From: an uncultured Oscillospiraceae bacterium
Lineage (GTDB): Bacteria; Bacillota; Clostridia; Oscillospirales; Oscillospiraceae
Length of the DNA stretch: 64,000 bases
Assembly: GCA_947589545.1 (NCBI GenBank)
Contig: CANQBA010000011.1
Span: 1 to 64,000, forward strand
Reading direction: 5' to 3'
Position 1 is the stretch's first letter; the number at the start of each line of letters is the position of its first letter. Shown here piece by piece: positions 1-8,242 of this stretch. The notes beneath the pieces are model-generated. The model was not told the origin of the DNA and did not search any database. It worked only from the letters and a program-made list of their open reading frames with translations. The translations under genes and the position numbers were made by a program.

Positions 1-2
1 GT

Positions 3-140
3 TGGGTCAGGAAGGCACAGACGATCCCGTGGCTGGAAATCGAAAAGAGATACGCGGCTCTGTTCACAAATCGCAAGAGCATTTTGGAAAGTTTTCCGCA
101 CACCCCTACTGACGTGAATGTCCAACAGATAATTGAATGA
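3..140 (+). pseudogene. Transposase N-terminal remnant (IS1182/IS5-like)
   Basis: An open frame enters from the left edge and stops at 140. It contains IPWLEIEKRYAALF, which resembles the conserved start of IS1182/IS5-type transposases (the 'IPW-EIE-KYA-LF' region). In those families it is followed by the catalytic DDE domain. Here the similarity stops after about 25 residues and the frame closes 20 residues later, so no catalytic domain can be present. I read it as the scar of an insertion sequence. The family assignment rests on one short motif and the left part lies outside the window. Confidence 0.4.
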
Positions 141-322
141 TTTTTAATATATGGGTCTGTTGCTCGGTCTGGTAGCGTGCTCTCATCGCAACACCTATTT
201 CGGCTTATATTTATCCCTGCACATTGCGCTGAAGATCATTGCGGTTTTCTCAATAAGCATCGCTGCATGGAATCGATTTCCGAAAAAATCATTCCAATTC
301 CTCCCAAATACAAAAAAGCCGA

Positions 323-353
323 AAAGACGTAGTCGAGCTTCAACTACGTCTTT
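323..353. terminator. Bidirectional intrinsic terminator hairpin
   Basis: A perfect 11-base stem (AAAGACGTAGT / ACTACGTCTTT) with a 9-base loop. The T run on the right arm and A run on the left let it act in both directions. It lies in the gene-free stretch 141-547 between the transposase remnant and the 3' end of the SDR gene. Apart from this hairpin and the promoter at 504-532 I see nothing coding there; the 118-codon frame at 151-507 has no ribosome binding site and no recognisable motif. Confidence 0.65.
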
Positions 354-503
354 CGTTTTGCCGTACCATCTTGCCCCCCGGTTCACATTGTTACCCTATC
401 GCCACGGTCCCTCCAGGCGGCCCGTTTCTCGTTTTTCTGAAGATCTACCGTATAACACGTCCTTGAAATATTGTTGTTCACAAAAATTTAATTATTTTTA
501 CGC

Positions 504-532
504 TTGACAATATGATATAAATATAGTATAAT
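504..532 (+). promoter_or_regulatory. Consensus sigma-A promoter without an obvious gene
   Basis: TTGACA (504-509), a 17-base spacer and TATAAT (527-532) form a perfect sigma-A consensus. The promoter points rightward into the 3' end of the SDR gene, which is encoded on the opposite strand. Transcription from it would be antisense to that gene. It may be left over from a lost mobile element. Confidence 0.7.
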
Positions 533-547
533 TACTTCGTAATCAGA

Positions 548-1252
548 TCAGACCCCGAAGCCGCCGTCCACGCCGACGATTTGACCGGTGATAAAGCGAG
601 CCTCGTCGGAGCAGAGGAAGCGCACTGTCTCCGCCACGTCCTCCGGCGTGCCCAGGCGGCAGAGGGGGGTGTCGTCGGCCAGGCTTTCCAGCGTGGCCTG
701 ATCCAGTTGCGCGTTCATGTCCGTGTCGATGACGCCGGGGCACACGCAGTTGACCGTGATGCCGCTGGGCCCCAGCTCCTTGGCCAACGCGCGCGTGAGG
801 CCAATCAGCGCCGCCTTGGAGGCGGAGTAGGCCGCCTCACAGCTGGCCCCGTGGACGCCCCAGACGGAGGAGATCACCACGATCCGCCCGTATTTTTCGT
901 GGATCATGTGGGGTAGGGCGGCCCGGATCAGGTGGTACGCCCCGTCCACGTTGACGGCGAAAAGACGGCGCCAGTCCTCGGGGGTGGTGTCGGTGAAGAG
1001 CTTTTGCAGGGCGATACCGGCGTTGCATACCAGCGCGTCCACGGCCCCGGCCGCCTGAAACATCCGCTCCACCGCCTCCCGGTCGGATACGTCCGCCCCG
1101 ATGGCCGTGCCGCCCAGGGCGCGGGCCAGTGCCTCGGCCTCCCGGCGGCTTTTGTGGTAATTCACCACCACGTCGAAGCCGCCGGCCGCCAGAGCCCTGG
1201 CGCAAGCGGCGCCTATGCCCCGGGAGGCCCCGGAAATCAGCGCTTTTCTCAT
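548..1252 (-). CDS. fabG: SDR-family 3-oxoacyl-ACP reductase-like protein (FabG-like)
   Basis: A 234-residue short-chain dehydrogenase/reductase. The N-terminus has the NAD(P)-binding motif GASRGIG, the middle has NAG and the catalytic YSASK, and the C-terminus has the FITGQ...VDGG motif typical of FabG. FabG reduces 3-oxoacyl-ACP with NADPH in fatty acid synthesis, but closely similar SDRs act on other substrates. No fab cluster is nearby, so the exact substrate is uncertain. I chose ATG at 1252 because the Rossmann fold begins there and GAGG lies just upstream; the longer open frame adds 64 residues with no SDR similarity. It starts 8 bases after the bofA-like gene and probably shares its promoter at 1620-1648. 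Confidence 0.85.
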   Translation of the reverse strand: MRKALISGASRGIGAACARALAAGGFDVVVNYHKSRREAEALARALGGTAIGADVSDREAVERMFQAAGAVDALVCNAGIALQKLFTDTTPEDWRRLFAVNVDGAYHLIRAALPHMIHEKYGRIVVISSVWGVHGASCEAAYSASKAALIGLTRALAKELGPSGITVNCVCPGVIDTDMNAQLDQATLESLADDTPLCRLGTPEDVAETVRFLCSDEARFITGQIVGVDGGFGV

Positions 1253-1260
1253 ACCGCGCC

Positions 1261-1587
1261 TCACATAAGGCCGGCCCACCGCAGGGCCAGCAGCACCGCC
1301 ACGCCGGGGATGCCAAAGACGCCGGTGACCACCGCGTTTTGCCAGTTCATGGCCAGATGGATGCCGAACTGCGCCCCGAAGGTATTCAGCACCCACAGCG
1401 CCGCAAAGCCCACGCCGGTGTTGATGAGCAGCTTCAGGAACCACCGGATGGGCTTGGTAAACAGGAATACCGCCAGGAGCGCCAGAACAAAGATAGCCAC
1501 GGCGGCCATCTTCGGGTCGAGCCCGGTGAGCTGGCTCACCTCGTCGATCAGCTCCCCGGCGGCCTCTCCCATAAGTGTCAGATCCAT
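1261..1587 (-). CDS. bofA: BofA-like pro-sigma-K processing inhibitor family protein
   Basis: A 108-residue membrane protein with hydrophobic segments near residues 28-43 and 84-103. The region GVGFAALWVLNTFG and the ending GIPGVAVLLAL match the BofA family. In Bacillus, BofA sits in the outer forespore membrane and holds back SpoIVFB until pro-sigma-K should be cleaved. Related short proteins occur widely in Clostridia, where the role is less certain. The start is well supported by GGGAGGT before ATG. It is first in a two-gene minus-strand unit with the SDR gene; the pairing does not suggest a shared pathway. Confidence 0.75.
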   Translation of the reverse strand: MDLTLMGEAAGELIDEVSQLTGLDPKMAAVAIFVLALLAVFLFTKPIRWFLKLLINTGVGFAALWVLNTFGAQFGIHLAMNWQNAVVTGVFGIPGVAVLLALRWAGLM

Positions 1588-1619
1588 AAGTACCTCCCGT
1601 AAATTAACATAACGCGGTT

Positions 1620-1648
1620 ATTATACTCCAAAACGTGAAAAAAGGCAA
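1620..1648 (-). promoter_or_regulatory. Sigma-A-like promoter for bofA-SDR
   Basis: On the minus strand TTGCCT (1648-1643), a 17-base spacer and TATAAT (1625-1620) lie about 33 bases upstream of the bofA-like start. It is divergent from folC. Confidence 0.7.
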
Positions 1649-1709
1649 ACAGTTTATTTTTCATTGACAGACGGCCAAAAAAGGTATACCTTTTCAGGGG
1701 AAAGGGGCG

Positions 1710-2969
1710 ATGGCCGTGACTTATCAGGAAGCGCTGGACTTTATCCACTCCCGCCGCCACGGGGGGCCGGATCTGGGGAGAATGAGGAGCATTTTGGACA
1801 GGCTGGACGCCCCCGACCGGCGGACGCCCTACGTCCATGTGGCCGGCACCAACGGCAAGGGCTCCGTCTCGGTCTTTATCGCCTCGGTTTTGGAGAAAAG
1901 CGGCTTTATGACCGGGCTTTTCACCTCCCCCTATGTCCGCCGGTTCAATGAGCGGATCCGGGTGAACGGTATGGACATTTCGGATGAGGAGCTGGCCGCC
2001 GTCACGGCGCGCGTCCGGGCCGCCCTGGGCGAATTTGAGGACCGGGTGGCGGAGTTTGAGCTGGTGACCCTCATCGGCCTTACGTATTTTGCGCAGACAG
2101 GCTGTGACATCGCCGTTTTAGAGGTGGGAATGGGCGGCGTCCACGACGCCACCAACGTCATAGAAAAAAGCGAGGTGTCCGTCTTTACCGCTATCGGCCT
2201 GGATCACACCCAGTACCTGGGCAATACCGTGGAGGAGATCGCCGCCGTGAAGGCGGGGATCCTGAAGCCCCACGGCGCGGCTGTGGCGGCGGGGGATCCC
2301 GGCGGCGTCCTGTCGGAACGGTGCCGCGCCCTGGGCGCGTCCTTTACGCCGGTGGATCCGGCCTCTCTGCGGATCCTGTCCCGCTCGCCGGAGGGCATTG
2401 TTTTCGATTTTGACGGCCTGGAGGGGCTGAGGATCCGTCTGGCCGGCTCCTACCAGCCCGGCAACGCCGCTTTGGCCGTTACGGCCCTGCGGGAGCTGAG
2501 AAAACGGGGGTGGAACGTGCCGGACGCCGCCATACGGGCAGGACTGGAGGCCGCGTCCTGGCCGGGGCGGTTCGAGCTTTTGCGCCGCCGCCCGGATTTT
2601 CTCATCGACGGCGGCCACAATCCCCCGGCGGTGGAGGCCACGGTCAAAAGCCTTGCGGATCTCTGGCCGGGGAGAAAGGCGGCCTTCGTCCTGGGGGTCA
2701 TGGCGGACAAGGACGTGGCGGGGATCCTGGAGCGGCTCATGCCCGTGGCGGAGCGTTTTTACTGCGTCGCGCCGCCCGCCCCCCGGGCGCTTCCGGCGGA
2801 GAAGCTGGCGGAGATGATCGCAGAGCGCGGCGGCAAGGCCGTCCCCGAGCCCTCCGTTGCCGCCGCGGTGCGCAGGGCCCTGGAGGAGGCCGGACCGGAG
2901 GGGCTCGTCTGCGCCCTGGGTTCCCTCTATATTCTGGAGGAGGCCCGCCTGGCGCAGCGGAGCTTTTAG
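1710..2969 (+). CDS. folC: Folylpolyglutamate synthase / dihydrofolate synthase
   Basis: A 419-residue Mur-ligase-superfamily enzyme that adds glutamate to folates (and to dihydropteroate in bifunctional members) using ATP. Residues 46-52 are the P-loop GTNGKGS. It is followed by FTSPYVRRFNERI, the folate-binding region with the family-typical 'SP' motif, then GLDHTQYLGNT in the central domain and DGGHNPPA in the C-terminal ligase domain. Length is normal for the family. ATG 1710 follows AAAGGGG with good spacing. A TTGACA at 1664-1669 lies close upstream, but I see no good -10 partner. It stands alone between divergent bofA and the promoter of pyrG. Confidence 0.93.
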   Translation: MAVTYQEALDFIHSRRHGGPDLGRMRSILDRLDAPDRRTPYVHVAGTNGKGSVSVFIASVLEKSGFMTGLFTSPYVRRFNERIRVNGMDISDEELAAVTARVRAALGEFEDRVAEFELVTLIGLTYFAQTGCDIAVLEVGMGGVHDATNVIEKSEVSVFTAIGLDHTQYLGNTVEEIAAVKAGILKPHGAAVAAGDPGGVLSERCRALGASFTPVDPASLRILSRSPEGIVFDFDGLEGLRIRLAGSYQPGNAALAVTALRELRKRGWNVPDAAIRAGLEAASWPGRFELLRRRPDFLIDGGHNPPAVEATVKSLADLWPGRKAAFVLGVMADKDVAGILERLMPVAERFYCVAPPAPRALPAEKLAEMIAERGGKAVPEPSVAAAVRRALEEAGPEGLVCALGSLYILEEARLAQRSF

Positions 2970-3024
2970 TCAAAAACGCCCACAAGAAGGGCGGAATGGG
3001 ACGAAAAAACGGTAGATAAACGGC

Positions 3025-3053
3025 TTGCATTGCGGGCTGCTTTCAGATATAAT
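3025..3053 (+). promoter_or_regulatory. Sigma-A promoter for pyrG
   Basis: TTGCAT (3025-3030), 17 bases, TATAAT (3048-3053). It leaves a leader of roughly 90 bases before the pyrG start. The expected transcript start does not show the GGGC run used for CTP-sensed reiterative initiation in Bacillus pyrG, so that mechanism is not supported here. Confidence 0.75.
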
Positions 3054-3152
3054 AACATATGTTGTGTTTCCGATGGTGGAAGGACGGGCCGGTGGTCTGA
3101 CTTCGCCGTCGGCGCGTTCCCGATTCTTGAGAGAGAGGAAAGGGATCAGAAA

Positions 3153-4757
3153 ATGAGTAAATATATCTTTGTCACAGGCGGCGTGGTTTCGGGCCTGGGG
3201 AAGGGCATCACCGCCGCGTCGCTGGGGCGGCTTTTGAAGGCCAGGGGCCTCAAGGTGGCCGCCCAGAAGCTGGATCCCTACATCAACGTGGATCCCGGCA
3301 CCATGAGTCCCTATCAGCACGGGGAGGTTTTCGTGACCGAGGACGGGGCGGAGACGGATCTGGATCTGGGCCACTATGAGCGGTTCATCGACGAGGATCT
3401 GAACAAATTCTCCAACCTGACCACCGGCAAGGTCTACGGCAGCGTTATCGGCCGGGAGCGCCGGGGCGAGTATTTGGGCCACACGGTGCAGGTCATCCCC
3501 CACATCACCGACGCCATCAAGGAGTTTATCTACTCCGTGGGCAAGAAGACCAACGCCGACGTGGTCATCACCGAGATCGGCGGCACCGCCGGCGACATCG
3601 AGTCCCAGCCCTTCCTGGAGGCCATCCGCCAGGTGGGACTGGAGGTGGGGTATGATAACCGCCTCTTTATCCACGTGACGCTGGTGCCATATCTGAAGGC
3701 CAGCGGCGAGCACAAGTCCAAGCCCACCCAGCACTCCGTCAAGGAGCTGCAGGGCATGGGCATCAACCCGGATATCATCGTCCTTCGGTGCGACGAGCCC
3801 ATCGAGGACGAGGGGATCTTCCGGAAGATCGCGCATTTTTGCAATGTCAAGCCTGACTGCGTCATCGAGAACGTGACCCTGCCGGTCTTGTATGAGGCCC
3901 CGCTGATGCTGGAGGAGGAGCACTTCTCCGACGTGGTCTGCCGGGAGCTGAAGCTGGACACCCCCGCGCCGGAGCTCACCGAGTGGCGGGAGATGGTGGA
4001 GCGCATCAAAAACCTCCACAAGACCGTCACCATCGGCCTTGTGGGCAAATACGTCCAGCTCCACGACGCGTATCTGTCCGTCTCCGAGGCCCTGCGCCAC
4101 GCGGGCTTTGCCCTGGGGGCGAAGGTGGACATCGAGTGGATCGACTCCGAGACGGTGACGGAGGACAATTACAAAGAGGTTTTCGGCCGGCTGGACGGCA
4201 TCATCGTCCCCGGCGGCTTCGGGAGCCGGGGCATCGAGGGCATGATCCTGGCCGCCCGCTATGCCCGGGAGACAAGGACGCCGTATTTCGGCATCTGCCT
4301 GGGGATGCAGATCATGTGCATCGAGTTTGCCCGGAACGTCCTGGGCTGGCGGGACGCCAACTCGCGGGAATTTGACGAGGAGAGCGCCCACAAGGTCATC
4401 GACTTCATGCCCGGCCAGCACGACGATATCGACAAGGGCGGCACCCTGAGATTGGGGGCGTGGCCCTGCCACATCCGCATGAACACCGCCATGGAGCGGT
4501 GTTACAAGACCCAGCGCATCTCAGAGCGGCACCGCCACCGGTATGAGTTCAACAACGAGTATTACATGGATTTTGAATCCGGCGGCATGAGCTTTTCCGG
4601 CATGAGCCCGGACGGCAGGCTTGTGGAGACGGTGGAGTATCCGGGCTTCGATTTTTATGTCGGCGTCCAGTTCCACCCGGAGTTCAAGAGCCGGCCCAAC
4701 AAGGCACACCCGCTGTTCCTGGGCTTCATCGAAGCCTCCCTGAATAAGCGTCAGTGA
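3153..4757 (+). CDS. pyrG: CTP synthase
   Basis: A 534-residue enzyme, full length for the family, which aminates UTP to CTP using ATP and glutamine. The N-terminal synthetase domain opens with the P-loop-like [10 protein letters not shown] at residues 9-18. The C-terminal class I glutamine amidotransferase domain has the nucleophile Cys382 in FGICLGMQ and the His-Glu pair in FHPEF. I chose ATG 3153 because [10 protein letters not shown] is the conserved start and GAGAGAGGAAAGG lies upstream; the open frame extends 41 codons further without similarity. It is first in a run with glmS and the purine genes, consistent with a nucleotide-supply cluster. Confidence 0.97.
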   Translation: MSKYIFVTGGVVSGLGKGITAASLGRLLKARGLKVAAQKLDPYINVDPGTMSPYQHGEVFVTEDGAETDLDLGHYERFIDEDLNKFSNLTTGKVYGSVIGRERRGEYLGHTVQVIPHITDAIKEFIYSVGKKTNADVVITEIGGTAGDIESQPFLEAIRQVGLEVGYDNRLFIHVTLVPYLKASGEHKSKPTQHSVKELQGMGINPDIIVLRCDEPIEDEGIFRKIAHFCNVKPDCVIENVTLPVLYEAPLMLEEEHFSDVVCRELKLDTPAPELTEWREMVERIKNLHKTVTIGLVGKYVQLHDAYLSVSEALRHAGFALGAKVDIEWIDSETVTEDNYKEVFGRLDGIIVPGGFGSRGIEGMILAARYARETRTPYFGICLGMQIMCIEFARNVLGWRDANSREFDEESAHKVIDFMPGQHDDIDKGGTLRLGAWPCHIRMNTAMERCYKTQRISERHRHRYEFNNEYYMDFESGGMSFSGMSPDGRLVETVEYPGFDFYVGVQFHPEFKSRPNKAHPLFLGFIEASLNKRQ

Positions 4758-4788
4758 CATCGCAGAGGCCGGACGCCCGGCCCGTGCT

Positions 4789-4806
4789 GGCTCCCCCGGG
4801 GGAGCC
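4789..4806. other. Perfect 18-base palindrome upstream of glmS
   Basis: A GC-only inverted repeat (GGCTCCCCCGGGGGAGCC) in the 66-base gap between pyrG and glmS, ending 17 bases before the glmS start. There is no T run after it, so it is not a classical terminator. It could weaken read-through or shape the glmS leader. Confidence 0.5.
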
Positions 4807-4823
4807 GGAAAGGAAGTGTTCTT

Positions 4824-6644
4824 ATGTGCGGAATCGTTGGTTTTACCGGTTCGCGTCAGGCCGCGCCCGTCCTCATCGACGGCCTTCGGCGGCTTGAATA
4901 CAGGGGATATGACTCCGCCGGCGTGGCTGTGTCCGACGGCGCGGCTATCAATGTGGCGAAGGTCAAGGGATATGTGAAAAACCTCTCGGAGATGACCCAC
5001 GACGGGGCGGATATCCGGGGGAAGATCGGTGTGGGCCACACCCGCTGGGCCACCCACGGTGCGCCCAACGACGTGAACGCCCACCCCCATATGTCCTCCG
5101 ACGGACGGTTTGCCGTGGTACACAACGGCATCATTGAAAATTACGCCCTTCTGCGGCAGGAGCTGACGAAAAAGGGCTATACCTTCGCCTCCGACACCGA
5201 TACCGAGGTGGTGGCGGCGCTTCTGGAGCTCTACTATGACGGCGACGCAAAAAGGGCCGTCATGAAGGCCGCCTCCCGGCTGGAGGGCTCCTACTCCTTG
5301 GGCATCATCTGCGCCGACGGGCGGCTTTTCGCCGTCCGGGAGCAGAGCCCGCTGATTTTGGGCCTGGGCGTGGGGGAGAACTACTTCGCCTCCGACGTGG
5401 CGGCCCTGGTGCCCCACACCAAGAACGTCATCTACCTGGACGACGGGGAGTTTGCAGAGCTTACGCCGGAGTCCATCACCGTCTACGATGTCCGGGGCCG
5501 CGCCATTGACAAGCCCGTCTCCAAGGTGGCCTGGGACGTGGAGGCCGCCGAGAAGGGCGGCTATGAGCATTTCATGCTCAAGGAGATCATGGAGCAGCCC
5601 GCCTGCTTCAAGGCCACCGTGGAGCCGCGGGTCAAGGACGGGCGCATTGAGTTTGAAAACTTTGACCTTACGGACGAGGAGCTTCGGGATATAAGCCGCA
5701 TCATCATCACCGCCTGCGGCTCCGCCGGGTACGCCGGACAGGTGGGGCGGTATATCCTGGAGGAGCTTTGCCGTATCCCGGTGGCCGTGGAGCTGGCCAG
5801 CGAGCTTCGCTACCGCAACCCCATCATCGACGAGCACACCCTGCTGATCGTGATCTCCCAGTCCGGCGAGACGGCGGACACCATTGCCGCCCTGCGGGAG
5901 TGCAAGGCCCGGGGCGCCAGGACGCTGGCTATCGTCAACGTGGTGGGGAGCACCATCGCAAAGCTGGCCGACCACGTGATCTACACCTGGGCCGGGCCGG
6001 AGATCGCCGTGGCCACCACAAAGGGCTACACCACCCAGGCGGCCGTTCTGGATATGCTGGCTATCTGGATGGCCGACAGGCTGGGGCTCATGGAGAAGGC
6101 CCGGTATGAAAGGCTGGTGGAGGCCCTGCACGAGATGCCCGGTCAGATCCAGCGGGCCATCGACTTAAACCGCAACATCCATAAGCTTGCCAAAAAGCTG
6201 TGCAAGTATAACGACATCTACTTCATCGGCCGCAACCTGGATTACGCCGTCTGCATGGAGGGCGCCCTGAAGCTCAAGGAGATCAGCTACATCTTCGCCG
6301 AGGCCTACGCCGCCGGGGAGCTGAAGCACGGCACCATCGCCCTTGTGGAGCAGGGGAGCCTGGTGGTGACTTTGGCCTGCTACGAGCCCTTGTTCGACAA
6401 GACCATGTCCAACATCGAGGAGGTCAAGGCCCGTGGCGCGGAGGTGCTGGCCGTGGCGCTGGAGGGCAACCGGAAGATCCTCTCCAAGGCCGACGACGTG
6501 ATCTTCGTCCCCCGCACGGAGCCGGTCTTCAACCCCATCGCCCAGATCGTCCCCCTGCAGCTCTTCGCCTACTACGTGGCGAAGGAGCGCGGATGCGATA
6601 TCGATAAGCCCAAGAATCTGGCAAAATCCGTCACCGTAGAGTAA
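4824..6644 (+). CDS. glmS: Glutamine-fructose-6-phosphate aminotransferase (isomerizing)
   Basis: A 606-residue enzyme that makes glucosamine-6-phosphate from fructose-6-phosphate and glutamine, the entry to cell-wall amino sugars. It begins MCGIVGF, so removal of Met exposes the catalytic Cys of the Ntn glutaminase domain. Two SIS sugar-isomerase domains follow, with SQSGETADT and the C-terminal AKSVTVE motif that ends the family. ATG 4824 has AAGGAAG upstream. Firmicutes glmS genes often carry a self-cleaving ribozyme in the leader; the gap here is only 66 bases and shows no room for one. It lies between pyrG and purB on the same strand. Confidence 0.97.
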   Translation: MCGIVGFTGSRQAAPVLIDGLRRLEYRGYDSAGVAVSDGAAINVAKVKGYVKNLSEMTHDGADIRGKIGVGHTRWATHGAPNDVNAHPHMSSDGRFAVVHNGIIENYALLRQELTKKGYTFASDTDTEVVAALLELYYDGDAKRAVMKAASRLEGSYSLGIICADGRLFAVREQSPLILGLGVGENYFASDVAALVPHTKNVIYLDDGEFAELTPESITVYDVRGRAIDKPVSKVAWDVEAAEKGGYEHFMLKEIMEQPACFKATVEPRVKDGRIEFENFDLTDEELRDISRIIITACGSAGYAGQVGRYILEELCRIPVAVELASELRYRNPIIDEHTLLIVISQSGETADTIAALRECKARGARTLAIVNVVGSTIAKLADHVIYTWAGPEIAVATTKGYTTQAAVLDMLAIWMADRLGLMEKARYERLVEALHEMPGQIQRAIDLNRNIHKLAKKLCKYNDIYFIGRNLDYAVCMEGALKLKEISYIFAEAYAAGELKHGTIALVEQGSLVVTLACYEPLFDKTMSNIEEVKARGAEVLAVALEGNRKILSKADDVIFVPRTEPVFNPIAQIVPLQLFAYYVAKERGCDIDKPKNLAKSVTVE

Positions 6645-6650
6645 TCTGGC

Positions 6651-6736
6651 TTTGAAGCCCTGACGGGCTTCAAATGCCAAGGGAACGTGCGGGATTTTTC
6701 CCGACGTACATGCCGCCGGGAAAAATATCGAATTCA
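6651..6736 (+). repeat. Two-hairpin intergenic element, copy 1
   Basis: Hairpin A is a 10-base stem (TTTGAAGCCC / GGGCTTCAAA, 6651-6674) around CTGACGG. Then come GGGAACGTGCGGGA (6681-6694) and hairpin B with stem TTTTTCCCG / CGGGAAAAA (6695-6703 / 6717-6725) around a 13-base loop ACGTACATGCCGC. A second copy lies at 17548-17724 with the same loops and altered but still pairing stems. Next to this copy, 6747-6767 forms a further GGGCGGG / CCCGCCC hairpin. Together they fill the 156-base gap between glmS and purB. Confidence 0.75.
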
Positions 6737-6800
6737 GACGCCGTAGGGGCGGGTTCCAAGCCCGCCCGCGTAGACACCCTCCGAAAGGACCGATACACCT

Positions 6801-8231
6801 ATGAAAGACCGCTATGAGAACCCCCTGTGCAGCCGCTACGCCTCCCGCGAGATGCAGTACATCTTCTCCCCGGACTTTAAATTCTCCACCTGGCGCAGGC
6901 TGTGGATCGCCCTGGCGGAGAGCGAGAAGGAGCTGGGCCTGCCCATCACCCGGGAGCAGATCGACGAGATGCGGGAGCACATCACCGATATCGACTACGA
7001 CCTGGCCGACCGGTACGAGCACAAGCTCCGCCACGACGTGATGGCCCACGTCCACACCTTCGGCGACGCCTGCCCCAAGGCCAAGCCCATCATTCACCTG
7101 GGGGCCACCAGCTGCTATGTGGGGGACAACACCGACATCATCCAGATGCGCGACGGCCTTTTGCAGGTGAAAAAGCTGCTTATAAACGCCATCGCGGCTC
7201 TGGCGGACTTTGCCCGCGCCCACAAGGACGTGCCCACCCTGGCCTACACCCACTTCCAGGCCGCCCAGCCCACCACCGTGGGCAAGCGGGCCACCCTGTG
7301 GGCGCAGGATCTGTGCATGGATCTGGAGCGGCTGGATTTTGAGCTGTCCCATCTGAAGCTTCTGGGGTGCAAGGGTACCACCGGCACCGGGGCGAGCTTC
7401 CTGGAGCTTTTTCACGGCGACCATGAGAAGGTGAAAGCCTTAGAAACGAAAATTGCGGAGAAGATGGGCTTTACGGCCTGTATGCCCGTCTCCGGCCAGA
7501 CCTACTCCCGCAAGGTGGACGCCTATGTGCTGAACGTCCTTGCGGATATCGCCGTAAGCTGCGCCAAGATGGCTACGGACATAAGGCTTCTGGCCCACAT
7601 GAAGGAGTTTGACGAGCCCTTTGAGACGAACCAGATCGGCTCCTCCGCTATGGCCTACAAGCGCAACCCCATGCGGTGCGAGCGGGTGGTTTCCTTAGCC
7701 CGGTACATTATAAACGTCGCCAAAAACGCCGGCGACACCGCCGCCGCCCAGTGGCTGGAGCGGACGCTGGACGACAGCGCCAACAGGCGCATCTCCATCC
7801 CGGAGGCGTTTTTGGGCGTGGATGCCATTCTGACGCTGATCATAAACGTGATCCGGAACGGGAAAATATACCCCAAGGTCATGGAAAAGCACCTCAATGA
7901 GGAGCTTCCCTTCATGGCCAGCGAGAACATCCTGATGGACGCCGTGGCCCGGGGCGGGGACAGGCAGGAGCTTCACGAGGCCATCCGCCAGTACTCCCAG
8001 GTGGCCGCCGCCAGGGTGAAGCTGGAGGGCGGGGACAACAACCTGCTGGAGCTGCTGCTCCGGGATCAGCGGTTCGGCCTGACGGAGGAGAGCCTGAAGG
8101 ACGTTTTGAACATCCGCAAATTTGTGGGCCGCGCCCCTGAGCAGACGGAGGAATTCCTGGCCTCAGTGACGGCCCCCGTACTGGAAGAAAACGCCGCGCT
8201 TCTGGGCCTGGACGCCCAGGTGCGGGTATAA
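6801..8231 (+). CDS. purB: Adenylosuccinate lyase
   Basis: A 476-residue member of the fumarase/aspartase superfamily. It acts twice in purine synthesis: release of fumarate from SAICAR and from adenylosuccinate. The superfamily signature appears as GSSAMAYKRNPMRCE in the second half, and HLGATSCYVGDN is the substrate-binding region near residue 95. Length and start (MKDRYENPLCSRYAS) fit the long PurB type found in Clostridia. CCGAAAGGA precedes ATG 6801. purA follows 11 bases later, giving the two AMP-branch steps side by side. Confidence 0.96.
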   Translation: MKDRYENPLCSRYASREMQYIFSPDFKFSTWRRLWIALAESEKELGLPITREQIDEMREHITDIDYDLADRYEHKLRHDVMAHVHTFGDACPKAKPIIHLGATSCYVGDNTDIIQMRDGLLQVKKLLINAIAALADFARAHKDVPTLAYTHFQAAQPTTVGKRATLWAQDLCMDLERLDFELSHLKLLGCKGTTGTGASFLELFHGDHEKVKALETKIAEKMGFTACMPVSGQTYSRKVDAYVLNVLADIAVSCAKMATDIRLLAHMKEFDEPFETNQIGSSAMAYKRNPMRCERVVSLARYIINVAKNAGDTAAAQWLERTLDDSANRRISIPEAFLGVDAILTLIINVIRNGKIYPKVMEKHLNEELPFMASENILMDAVARGGDRQELHEAIRQYSQVAAARVKLEGGDNNLLELLLRDQRFGLTEESLKDVLNIRKFVGRAPEQTEEFLASVTAPVLEENAALLGLDAQVRV

Positions 8232-8242
8232 GGAGACTGATT

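Noticed and set aside
151-507. 118-codon open frame
   Set aside because: No ribosome binding site, no family resemblance, and it runs through a terminator hairpin.
3054-3152. CTP-sensing attenuator in the pyrG leader
   Set aside because: The expected start lacks the GGGC run and I see no terminator before pyrG.
2970-4472. Long minus-strand open frame over pyrG
   Set aside because: A shadow of pyrG caused by high GC; its composition (His, Gln, Leu rich) is typical of antisense frames.
4758-4823. glmS ribozyme
   Set aside because: The gap is 66 bases, too short for the ribozyme, and holds only a GC palindrome.
4521-6131. Long minus-strand open frame over glmS
   Set aside because: Same reason: an antisense shadow of a GC-rich gene without initiation signals.
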